Assembly: GCA_044224925.1 (NCBI GenBank)
Contig: JBGAJM010000012.1
Coordinates: forward strand, 4,810-68,809
Direction: 5' to 3'
Source: Kapaibacterium sp044224925
GTDB lineage: Bacteria; Bacteroidota; Ignavibacteria; Kapaibacteriales; Kapaibacteriaceae
Length of the DNA stretch: 64,000 nt
In this document: positions 1-7,714 of the stretch, one piece after another
Numbering within the stretch: position 1 is the stretch's first letter
Layout: every line of letters begins with the position of its first letter
Notes under the pieces: generated by a model
The model's input: only the letters and a program-made list of their open reading frames with translations
Told to the model about the DNA's origin: nothing
Database searches by the model: none
Program-made: the position numbers and the translations under genes

Positions 1-289
1 GGTCACCCACGCCATAAGGCGCATATGTTTGCGCGCCATGGACGTCGTGCATCATGCGGCCTCGCATGGGAATTGCGATCTCGCGAACATCGTCGGCGAT
101 GCCGGCAAGTTCAAGTGCGCGCAGACCACGATCGGACAAGGCAAGATTGATGGAACGTCCGGCGCTGATGTTCGCAGCGCGCATGTCGGGTCGACGTTCA
201 ACCACGTGCACACCATATCCTCGCTTGGCCAACAGCACAGCGAGCAAACATCCAACAGGTCCGCCACCAACGATCGTGATCGACTTCAT
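1..289 (-). CDS. kmo: Kynurenine 3-monooxygenase, N-terminal part (cut by window edge)
   Basis: FAD-dependent aromatic hydroxylase that converts L-kynurenine to 3-hydroxykynurenine in tryptophan breakdown. Reading the minus strand from the ATG at 289 gives 96 complete residues with no stop. They open with the FAD-binding glycine motif VGGGPVGCLL, continue with an acidic/basic cluster VERRPDM that ends the Rossmann strand, and then show SAGRSINLALSDRGLRAL and AIPMRGRMMHD. The last two blocks are characteristic of kynurenine 3-monooxygenases rather than of general FAD hydroxylases. The start lies 2 bases after the stop of the lipoprotein gene ending at 292, so it is the last visible gene of a long minus-strand operon. 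The C-terminal three quarters lie outside the window. The frame has no stop inside the window and could be missed by a simple ORF search. Confidence 0.87.
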   Translation of the reverse strand, partial: MKSITIVGGGPVGCLLAVLLAKRGYGVHVVERRPDMRAANISAGRSINLALSDRGLRALELAGIADDVREIAIPMRGRMMHDVHGAQTYAPYGVGD

Positions 290-291
290 GA

Positions 292-864
292 TTACATCTC
301 GATAAGGGGAGTAAAGATCGGATCGCGCAATTGAAACGAGCTTTGAAGGGACGATGCGGCGATCACCCATTCCGTGCAACTGCGCGTCGTGCGAAAGCGT
401 GCAACATTCGTGCAGCCCATGATAACCGTACACCATGCTCCATCGTTCACGATGCGCAGTTCTTTTGGACTAGCACCCGCACCTTCAGCGCCAACGAAGA
501 CGGCGCCGTCGGATGAGGTGACGATGGTATTGCTGTTGGTGATGTCGATGCGAATGCCGCTGTCCGCACGCATGCGCATGGCATACGGCGTGGTGCGCGT
601 ACATACGGTCACCGACCCGCCGGTGGCCAGGGTGATCTCGGTCGAGAACGTCCCGTCGGTCAGTCCCGGCACCCGCAACGCAAAGGCCGATGTATCGTGT
701 GTGCCGACCACGTTGGGTTGTTCGATCTGCATCGCATGCCGATCGCGCAGAACACGTCCTTCGAGCGGATAGTAGGAGTTCTCGTGCAGCTTGAAACTGT
801 ACGGATCTCCGCAGCCGATCAACAGCATGCAGAGCACCACTCCACCGATGAAGAGCTTACTCAT
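292..864 (-). CDS. Small lipoprotein of unknown function
   Basis: The predicted 190-residue product starts MSKLFIGG and has a lipoprotein signal with the lipobox LIGC (Cys18), so it is probably anchored in the inner or outer membrane facing the periplasm. The remainder is beta-rich, has several cysteines (TVCTR, GAWCTVIMGC, RSCTEW) and matches no family I recognise. The ATG at 864 overlaps the corrected stop of the preceding lipoprotein gene (TAA at 857-859), which is a typical translational-coupling overlap. In the raw sequence this gene is in frame with the upstream gene because of a frame interruption near 975, so a naive call merges both into a single 655-codon protein with a second lipoprotein signal in the middle. 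I regard the merged product as an artefact. Confidence 0.75.
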   Translation of the reverse strand: MSKLFIGGVVLCMLLIGCGDPYSFKLHENSYYPLEGRVLRDRHAMQIEQPNVVGTHDTSAFALRVPGLTDGTFSTEITLATGGSVTVCTRTTPYAMRMRADSGIRIDITNSNTIVTSSDGAVFVGAEGAGASPKELRIVNDGAWCTVIMGCTNVARFRTTRSCTEWVIAASSLQSSFQLRDPIFTPLIEM

Positions 865-2259
865 GCGGATATCCCTTGCCGTAGCGAAGCTCGCTGCGGT
901 GGAAGATCTTGTCGAACAGACCGGCACCGATGCCCAGATAGAATCCGCTGAAGTTGGTGGAGAACGGCTTCCACCGGAATCATAGCCCTTCGCACTGCCC
1001 GTTTCGCCGCTTGCATAGCCCGCAACGAATTGAATGGTGGTGTTGTCGCCAACCGGGAAGGCAATGCGTGCACCAACATGTGTGAACTGCGACGGCGTGT
1101 AGTTGTACTCAACAAATGGTTCCACGGCAACATTGTCCGAGAACACATTGAACCATCCGCTCAGACGGATCGGCAACACACCAATGCCATAGCCCGTGGC
1201 ACCGAGCATCACGCCGTTGAACAGCGATGTACCAATGGCAATGTGTTGGTTCAGGAACGGAAGGGCCAGCATGGCATTGCCAACGCGTGCCGTGAAGCCC
1301 GTGAGTTTGCTCGCACTGTCACCCGTTTTATCGGGCGAGAAGATCGAGGCCACTTGATTGCTTGCGCCGATGAAGTTGAACTGGATGAGACCGATCTCCC
1401 ACGCAGAATGCTCGTGATACTTCCACTCGGTTTCCGTTTCTTCTTGTCGGTTCAAAAAGTCGAACGTGGTGAAACCAAGACCCATGTAGGGGAACGATAC
1501 AAAGCCACTCGAATACCCGGAGCCTGCGCCCGCCAGTCCCTGCATGCCGAATGTATACCCCGCATAGGCACGGAAGTTCACGCCGCCGATACTGCCGATC
1601 TCGAGTGCCACGTTCGGATTCACGTACTGCGATGTGATGGCCGAGAACGACATGCCGGGTGTGATGGAGACGTAGGGGATCTTGTCGTGGATGCGAAACC
1701 GCTTCTTCACGGAGAGAACACCAACGCCCGTGAGACGGTGCTCGGACGATGCATCGGGTTGCATGAGCTCATAGGCTGTGATACCCCACGACCAATCGGG
1801 ATCGTCGTCGAACCAGCGCAGCCGCCATTCGGCAATGCCGAAGCGATAGATGGCGCCAACGAAGAGTTGTGATGATGTGGTGTCGGGAGGATTGCCGAAG
1901 AGGTATTCATCGATGTCGAATTGAATACCGAAGACACCGCGGTTGAGCGAGTTTCCGCCCTGACCCGAGAAGGCAAGACCCACCGATTCAAAGAGGGCCA
2001 ATCGTATGAAATTCGGATACTCGCGCGTGACCACACTGTCGTGTTGCAGCACGTTCCGATCGTACGAGATCACACGCGACGATGGATAGATCACACCGTT
2101 ATCTCGGTCGCCCGGTGGATTCTGCACGCGCTCGGTCACGACCGTGTCGTGACGTGTGATGGTATGCACGTCCTTCTCCGTTCGCGTGAACGAAGAGCAT
2201 CCCACCAGTGCACTCATGAGCAGAGCGCCAACAGCGAAGAGTATGCGGTGTTGCTTCAT
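857..2259 (-). CDS. Outer-membrane beta-barrel-like lipoprotein, frameshifted near its end
   Basis: The ATG at 2259 gives a lipoprotein signal with lipobox LVGC (Cys21) followed by a long beta-rich, aromatic-rich region with alternating hydrophobic strands (for example AYAGYTFGMQ and RLSGWFNVFS), suggesting an outer-membrane barrel or barrel-associated protein. The frame holds to about 985, where ...GYDSGG is followed by low-quality residues. In the neighbouring frame the sequence continues as a convincing final strand (KPFSTNFSGFYLGIGAGLF) and stops at TAA 857-859. The span is 1403 bases, one short of a multiple of three, which fits loss of one base inside the GGTGGAAG stretch at about 968-976. 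The corrected protein would be 467 residues. It lies 2 bases after the small lipoprotein gene ending at 2262. Function unknown. Confidence 0.65.
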
Positions 2260-2261
2260 GG

Positions 2262-2582
2262 TCAGTCGAGAGAGATGATATCAACAACCGTTGCCGGCGT
2301 TCCAACGCGACAGCGCGGTGTGGCCGTCGAGTCCAACCGAATGCGAAGCGTGGCCTTGGCGTCTTGCTTCTGCACCTTGCGCACGATCGACGCGTCGCCG
2401 TCCACTTGATAGAATTTCTTGTCCGCCACCTTCGTGCCCACTTCGATCACCCAACAATCATCACCACCCACGACCTTGTTCATCACGCCGGTGACGACGA
2501 TGGTCCCTTCTGTTGACACGGCAGTAGCGCAGCCACCAAGGACAAGGAGGGCGGCAAGGAGGGAGAGGAGGAGGTTGATCAT
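2262..2582 (-). CDS. Small lipoprotein, hypothetical
   Basis: The ATG at 2582 gives 106 residues. They begin MINLLLSLLAALLVLGGC, a lipoprotein signal with the lipobox LGGC (Cys18). The mature part (about 88 residues) includes VVTGVMNKVVGGDDCWVIEVG and ends DIISLD, with no domain I recognise. An upstream in-frame start exists but would place the signal peptide internally, so the 2582 start is preferred. This start overlaps the stop of the FAH-family gene by 4 bases (ATGA), and the next gene starts 2 bases downstream, so it belongs to the same operon. A periplasmic envelope role is only an inference from the signal and the neighbours. Confidence 0.7.
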   Translation of the reverse strand: MINLLLSLLAALLVLGGCATAVSTEGTIVVTGVMNKVVGGDDCWVIEVGTKVADKKFYQVDGDASIVRKVQKQDAKATLRIRLDSTATPRCRVGTPATVVDIISLD

Positions 2583-3226
2583 GAGAAGTGGACCGTAAGC
2601 GTGATGAGATCTTGGAGTGCGGCAATGGCCGTGTCGCCTGCATGCAGTTGTGCAACCCCTTCGGGTGTTCCGGTAAAAATACAATCGCCGCGGCGCAGCG
2701 TGAACACCGAGCTCACATACGAGATCAACTCCTCCACGCTTCGCTCCATGTTCGCCGTGGTGCCGGACTGACGGAGTTCGCCGTTCACGTGGAGCGTAAA
2801 TCCAAGAGCACCGTTGGGAACATCAGCAATGGGCACAATGGCCGAGACCGGTGCCGAGTGCTTCCAACTCTTTGCCACGGCCCACGGCTCGCCACGTTGC
2901 TTTGCACCTTGCTGCACGTCGCGTGCCGTCAGGTCGAGCCCGATGCCCACACCGGCGATCAACGATGCCGCGTTCTCTTTCGCAACGTTCTCACCATCGA
3001 CACCGATCACCACCACCAGCTCCACTTCGTGATGCACGTTCGTCGAGAACGGTGGCAAGACAATGGTGCTTCCGTTGGCAGCGTAGGCGGCTGGCGGTTT
3101 GAGAAAGACGATCGGTGCTTCCGGCACAGGTGCATTCATCTCACGCGCATGTGCGGCATAGTTCCGTCCGATACAGTACATCGTGCCGATCGGCATGGTG
3201 GTGCCATTCGTGAACGTCCACATCAT
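2579..3226 (-). CDS. Fumarylacetoacetate hydrolase family protein (FAHD1-like acylpyruvase)
   Basis: Cytosolic metal-dependent hydrolase or decarboxylase of the FAH superfamily; close relatives cleave acylpyruvates or decarboxylate oxaloacetate. The 215-residue length is right for the single-domain FAHD1 group. Visible motifs are YCIGRNYAAHA near the N-terminus, VHHEVELVVVIG with candidate metal ligands Glu67 and Glu69, GIGLDLTARDVQ with Asp98 as the third ligand, and TGTPEGVAQL near the end. It overlaps PBP1A by 4 bases upstream and the small lipoprotein by 4 bases downstream, so it is translated within the same operon. The substrate cannot be told from sequence. A link to aromatic breakdown through the kmo gene downstream is possible but not required. 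Confidence 0.88.
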   Translation of the reverse strand: MMWTFTNGTTMPIGTMYCIGRNYAAHAREMNAPVPEAPIVFLKPPAAYAANGSTIVLPPFSTNVHHEVELVVVIGVDGENVAKENAASLIAGVGIGLDLTARDVQQGAKQRGEPWAVAKSWKHSAPVSAIVPIADVPNGALGFTLHVNGELRQSGTTANMERSVEELISYVSSVFTLRRGDCIFTGTPEGVAQLHAGDTAIAALQDLITLTVHFS

Positions 3227-5406
3227 TCGTCCTTCTTTGGTAGGTCTGCCGGAGATCGTTCCGGTTCGTTCTCAACAGGTGGTCGGTCCGGTGGTACTTC
3301 TGCCGGCGGATCGATCATCACATCAACACCAACCGTATCGGCACTGTCTGCCTGCATATCGAAGTGGATAGCCGGATAGCCAAGCGCAGGGTTGCCATAG
3401 ACCTTCGACATCAGTCTGCCCCAGATCGGTGCTGCCGCCCTGCCACCTTGCCCATAATCTCCGGTGAACTGCACGCGTCGATCATCAAAGCCCACCCATA
3501 CGCCGGCCACGAGCTGCGGTGTGTAGCCCACGAACCATGCGTCGGCAAAGTCGTTGGTGGTGCCGGTCTTCCCGGCCGCATCACCGCGATAGAACTTGCG
3601 AATGCTCGATGCCGTGCCGCCGTCCACAACACCGCGCATGATGCTGATCATGTTGCGAGCGACGGATGGACTGATAGCGTCGGTGACGGTCGATGGAAGT
3701 CGTGCCTCGTACAACACATTGCCCATGCGGTCTTCGATGCGCGTGATGTACGAAGGCGGCACGCTCACACCATGATTGACAAAGGCGCCATACGCACCGG
3801 TCATCTCGAGCGGTGTGACCTCCACAGCTCCAAGGGCAATGGAGGGAACAGGGTGGAGAGGGGATTGAATGCCGAGACGCTGACAGAGGGCGACCACCTT
3901 CGAGGGCGAGGTGTGTTCGGTGATGAGTCGTGCAGCAACGGTGTTCACCGAGAATTTCAAGGCGGTGCGCAAGGCCATCGGTCCGCCGGTCTTGCTTGCT
4001 CCACTTGGCGACCAGATCTCGCCCGTTGGAAGTTGATACGTGAACGGTCCGCTCTCGATCTCGGTATCGGGTGTGAGTCCGTCTTCAAATGCCGAAGCAT
4101 ACACGAATGGTTTGAACGACGAGCCGGGCTGACGTCGTGCTTGCGTTGCATGGTTGAACGAATAGCGTGCCGTGGGGTTGAGCTTCATGCTTTGCGGCGA
4201 TGCGCCCACCATGGCAAGAATGGCGCCCGTGCGAGGGTCCATCACCACAACGGCTGCTTCGATGGTGGTGGCATCGCGCTTCACGGAATCCACAAAGGCG
4301 CGGTTCTTCTTCAAGCGTTCGGCAACACGAGCGCGCTCTGCGCCACGCGCCGCGATATAGGCCGGTGTGGCGCGCACAGCACGGTCGAGGAGTTGATTGA
4401 TGATCTGCCACCGACCCTTCCACGACCAATTGCGTTCGAACAACTGTTGATACGTAGCAAGGTGTTCGGCAACAGCATCGTTGGCAGCGCGTTGAATGCC
4501 GGAGTTCAGCGTGGTGTGAATGATCAGTCCGTCGCGATACAGATCGTGATCCTGCAGTTTTCCATTTGCAACATTGCCGCGACTGAGTTGCTGACGGATG
4601 GCCTCGACAAAGTGCGGTGCGATCCCGCGCGTGATCGATGCCGGTGTTGGATGGGCAAGCGGTTCTGCTGTTGCGGCGGCCCACTGATCTCCCGTCAAGT
4701 AGCCTTCATCGGTCATCATCGTGAGGATCAGATTCCGTCGCGAGATCCCCGCGCTATCGTTGCTGTTGTACTTCTCCGGTGCTTTGAACAATCCAACGAG
4801 ATAGGCGCACTCTGCTGTGCTAAGGTTGATGGCCTGCTTGTTGAAGTAGACCTGTGCGGCCACCTGGATCCCGTACGCACCTCGGCCATAGTAGACCGTG
4901 TTGGCATACAGTTCCAGGATCTCGTGCTTCGTATACGTGCGTTCGATCTGCACGGCCGTCCACGCTTCGCGGATCTTGCGCGACAGTGTTTGTTCTTGTG
5001 TGAAGTACAGATTGCGAGCAAGCTGTTGCGTGATCGTCGATGCCCCTTCTTTCGCACGAAAGGCGAACACGTTCTTGAAGGCGGCCTTGATGATGCGCAT
5101 CGAATGCACGCCCCAGTGATCATAGAAGGCCCTGTCCTCGGTGGCGATCAAGGCGTTGACGAAGTTCTTTGGAATGGAGTCGAACGGGATGTACGTGCGA
5201 CGTGTGGTGGCAAAGTGTTCGAGCAACACTCCGTCGGCCGAGAACACCTGCGTTGCAAGGTCCTGCTTCGGATGTTCCAGTTGCGCCAGTGTGGGCATGG
5301 AATCGTCGTTCACCACCACGAGAGCATAGAGGGCAACGAGCACCACGATGGTGCCGGATGTCCATGCAAGGAATTTCAGGGTAAGGTAGGGGGTGATGCG
5401 TTTCAT
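3223..5406 (-). CDS. mrcA: Penicillin-binding protein 1A (bifunctional glycosyltransferase/transpeptidase)
   Basis: Class A PBP that polymerises lipid II and cross-links peptidoglycan at the outer face of the inner membrane. The 727 residues show one N-terminal membrane segment (about 12-33), then the GT51 glycosyltransferase with TEDRAFYDHWGV (catalytic Glu90), GASTITQQLARNLY (121-134) and IERTYTKHEILELYANTVYY. The transpeptidase domain has SSFK (Ser429-Lys432), SVN (486-488) and KTGTT (613-617). All catalytic residues are present, so it should be active. The C-terminus is short and rich in proline and acidic residues. It starts one base after the stop of the OmpA-type lipoprotein gene and overlaps the FAH-family gene by 4 bases, which places cell-wall synthesis and a peptidoglycan-binding lipoprotein on one transcript. 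Confidence 0.95.
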   Translation of the reverse strand: MKRITPYLTLKFLAWTSGTIVVLVALYALVVVNDDSMPTLAQLEHPKQDLATQVFSADGVLLEHFATTRRTYIPFDSIPKNFVNALIATEDRAFYDHWGVHSMRIIKAAFKNVFAFRAKEGASTITQQLARNLYFTQEQTLSRKIREAWTAVQIERTYTKHEILELYANTVYYGRGAYGIQVAAQVYFNKQAINLSTAECAYLVGLFKAPEKYNSNDSAGISRRNLILTMMTDEGYLTGDQWAAATAEPLAHPTPASITRGIAPHFVEAIRQQLSRGNVANGKLQDHDLYRDGLIIHTTLNSGIQRAANDAVAEHLATYQQLFERNWSWKGRWQIINQLLDRAVRATPAYIAARGAERARVAERLKKNRAFVDSVKRDATTIEAAVVVMDPRTGAILAMVGASPQSMKLNPTARYSFNHATQARRQPGSSFKPFVYASAFEDGLTPDTEIESGPFTYQLPTGEIWSPSGASKTGGPMALRTALKFSVNTVAARLITEHTSPSKVVALCQRLGIQSPLHPVPSIALGAVEVTPLEMTGAYGAFVNHGVSVPPSYITRIEDRMGNVLYEARLPSTVTDAISPSVARNMISIMRGVVDGGTASSIRKFYRGDAAGKTGTTNDFADAWFVGYTPQLVAGVWVGFDDRRVQFTGDYGQGGRAAAPIWGRLMSKVYGNPALGYPAIHFDMQADSADTVGVDVMIDPPAEVPPDRPPVENEPERSPADLPKKDE

Positions 5407-7104
5407 TTATCGGAGGACCTTTACGAGTTCGACGCGACGGGCGCGTTTTCTCCACACATCCGTTGGTTCGTCGTGACGTCGGGCGGGAAGGAGCGACTCG
5501 CCCGCAGTGCGACCCTCAAGCAATTCGCGCGACACACCGCGCTTCACCAGTTCTTCGATCACGAACTCCACGCGATGCTTGCCGAGCACGAGGTTCGATG
5601 CTGTTGTGCCCACATCGTCGGTATGTCCGATCAGCACAAGTTTCTGCAGTCGGTTCCCGCTCATCCTGATGTTCGTCGCGATCAGGTCGAGCGACGCTCG
5701 CCACGACGTCGACGTTTCCATGCCGTTCGAGTCGAGCGTGTTCGGATACGGATCGTTGAACACGTTCGTAGGAAAATTGATGCGCAAGTAGAACGTGAGC
5801 GGGATCTCGAAATAGGGGACAGAGATCGTGCTATCGCCCATGCCGGCAGGAATGCTGATCACCTTCGAATCGAAGAACAGATCGGCGGATTGTGCGCTCA
5901 CTTCCACGTTCGTACCGGTTGGTACCTTCAACGAGTAGTTCCCGTTGACATCGGTCTTCGTGGAGTTCACGGATTGCGGCGTGTTCACATCGTGTGCCTG
6001 CACATCGGCATGGGCAACAGGTGTGTTCGACCGCTCCATTACCACGGTGCCTCGAAGGATGGCAGAGTCGGGCACCACGGAGTCTTCACGAACTGGCGTG
6101 ATGATGGTGGGAACCACCACGGCAGCGGCGGCGATCTCGCGCTTCTTCTCGCGTGGTGTGCCGATGCTGGCACCTTCAACGCGGTGCAGCACCCAGATAT
6201 CGAACGTGCGTTGCTGATTCGACGAATAGTACAATGGCCAGTCGGTGTGGCCCGCCGGGATGTAGGGGAACATCTCATCGGCACGTGTGTTCACGGGAGC
6301 ACCGATGTTGCGGGCTTCGTAGGCAACGGTCACGCTCGTGCCGCGCGCATCGATGGCGGTGCGAAAGAGATCGTATCCGCCAACCGTCTCACGTCCGGAC
6401 GAGGAGAAGAGCAACGTGGTATCGCCGTGGACAAGACACGGTGACAGTTCATCGCACGGCGTGTTCACACGGTCGCCCATGTTCACGGGCTCGGACCATC
6501 CGGATGGTGTCCGTCGCGTATACCAAAGGTCTGTTCCGCCCATGCCGCCTTCCCTGTCGGAGGCAAAGATCATCAGCGTTCCATCGCGCGACGTGGTGGG
6601 TTGGGCATCCCAGAAGATCGGTGTGTTCACGGGAGCGGACAGAACATCGTCCACCACAAGTTCATCGTTCACTACCGTGGCCGAGGCGATCGAGGCGTCG
6701 CCCATGATGTCGGCGCTGCGCACCACACCCATGAATCGTTTTCCCGAAGAGCGTGCCGGCATGCGCGATACAGAATCGACGATGGTGCGTTCCACCGTCA
6801 TGTATTGATCGTGCGCCATGTTCACGCCCCACATTAGCGCATCCACATCACCGGCGGGCAGCAAGGCGAACTCGTCCTCGCGCGTGTTCGCGCCGCGAAC
6901 GATGCTGATCTTCCAATGGGTCTCGGGTGCAAGGACGGCGGCGGACGACGTGTCGATGTCCACGCGTTCAAGGCGCAAGGGAGAGCAGGAAGGTGGCGGG
7001 GGAGGAGGCGGGCAGCCTTGGAAGGCGCGTTTGGCGGGTCGTGGGGTGCAGGACGTGAGAAGGATCACGATCAGCGCAAGCATGCATCGATGCAGGGAAC
7101 TCAT
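5407..7104 (-). CDS. OmpA-family lipoprotein with PD40-like repeats and regulatory-like domain
   Basis: Predicted outer-membrane lipoprotein of 565 residues that binds peptidoglycan through its C-terminus. It starts with a lipoprotein signal ending TSC (Cys19) followed by a run of prolines. The middle has WD40-like PD40 segments (SRDGTLMIFASDREGGMGGT, DTTLLFSSSGRETVGGYDLF), then a carboxypeptidase-regulatory-like beta sandwich (ATG-free stretch around TDVNGNYSLKVPTG), and then an OmpA C-terminal domain (LVLIGHTDDVGTTASNLVLG...R). This order is typical of Bacteroidota OmpA/PorE-like envelope proteins, some of which are connected to type IX secretion. The ATG at 7104 is chosen because it begins the signal peptide and overlaps the aat stop by 4 bases. 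A longer in-frame start would run backwards into aat. Confidence 0.87.
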   Translation of the reverse strand: MSSLHRCMLALIVILLTSCTPRPAKRAFQGCPPPPPPPSCSPLRLERVDIDTSSAAVLAPETHWKISIVRGANTREDEFALLPAGDVDALMWGVNMAHDQYMTVERTIVDSVSRMPARSSGKRFMGVVRSADIMGDASIASATVVNDELVVDDVLSAPVNTPIFWDAQPTTSRDGTLMIFASDREGGMGGTDLWYTRRTPSGWSEPVNMGDRVNTPCDELSPCLVHGDTTLLFSSSGRETVGGYDLFRTAIDARGTSVTVAYEARNIGAPVNTRADEMFPYIPAGHTDWPLYYSSNQQRTFDIWVLHRVEGASIGTPREKKREIAAAAVVVPTIITPVREDSVVPDSAILRGTVVMERSNTPVAHADVQAHDVNTPQSVNSTKTDVNGNYSLKVPTGTNVEVSAQSADLFFDSKVISIPAGMGDSTISVPYFEIPLTFYLRINFPTNVFNDPYPNTLDSNGMETSTSWRASLDLIATNIRMSGNRLQKLVLIGHTDDVGTTASNLVLGKHRVEFVIEELVKRGVSRELLEGRTAGESLLPARRHDEPTDVWRKRARRVELVKVLR

Positions 7105-7685
7105 ATCCGAGCATCTCCGAACGTGCGATCCAATGCAAGAGCGTGCTTCAGCATAACCTGATATCCGGCGTCGGAGATCTCCACAGCGCCAAGAGACTGA
7201 GTGTGATCGTTGATATACTGTGTGTCCAGCAACGTGAACCCGCGTTGTTGCAGCGCTGCGATCAAGTGCACGAAGGCCACCTTCGATGCATTCGATACAT
7301 GCGAGAACATCGACTCGCCAAAGAAGGCGCCACCGATGCTCACGCCATAGAGTCCGCCCACCAAGCGCTCGTTCTGCCACACCTCTACGGAGTGTGCATG
7401 TCCGAGTTCATGCAGGGCGCAATAGGTATCCACGATCTCCGGACTGATCCACGAGTCCTCTCGAACGGCACAGGCCGTGATCACATCGTCGAACGACGTG
7501 TCGAAGGTGATCTCGAACGGCCTGCGTTGGACGAGGCGACGCAACGACCGTGCAATATGCACACGATCGAGGGGGATTATGGCACGTGGGTCGGGTCGGT
7601 GCCACACGATCCGCTCTGTTGGCGGCTCTGCCATCGGAAAGTAGCCGTTTTCGTAGCCGATCAACACAACAGAAGGGAGCAGCAT
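7101..7685 (-). CDS. aat: Leucyl/phenylalanyl-tRNA--protein transferase
   Basis: Cytosolic N-end-rule enzyme that adds Leu or Phe from aminoacyl-tRNA to proteins with N-terminal Arg or Lys, marking them for ClpAP. The 194 residues carry the family signature blocks in order: GYFPMAE, WHRPDPRAIIPL, FEITFDTSFDDVITAC, WISPEIVDTYCALHELGHAH, SVEVW..ERLVGGLYGVSIGG, FGESMFS, ASKVAFVHLI and DTQYINDHTQSLGAVEI. It is the first gene of the run to kmo. It begins 29 bases after the giant cargo gene, and the gap contains TAGTTTGC (7690-7697) ending 4 bases before the ATG, a weak match to the -7 motif seen elsewhere in the window. Its 3' end overlaps the OmpA-type lipoprotein start by 4 bases. Confidence 0.93.
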   Translation of the reverse strand: MLLPSVVLIGYENGYFPMAEPPTERIVWHRPDPRAIIPLDRVHIARSLRRLVQRRPFEITFDTSFDDVITACAVREDSWISPEIVDTYCALHELGHAHSVEVWQNERLVGGLYGVSIGGAFFGESMFSHVSNASKVAFVHLIAALQQRGFTLLDTQYINDHTQSLGAVEISDAGYQVMLKHALALDRTFGDARI

Positions 7686-7714
7686 GCCCGCAAACTACGA
7701 CAGCGAGAAGGATG

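Noticed and set aside
3364..6444. Long plus-strand open frame of 1026 codons
   Set aside because: It lies antisense to PBP1A and the OmpA-type lipoprotein, both of which have full motif sets. Its composition is Arg/His/Cys-rich, typical of an antisense shadow.
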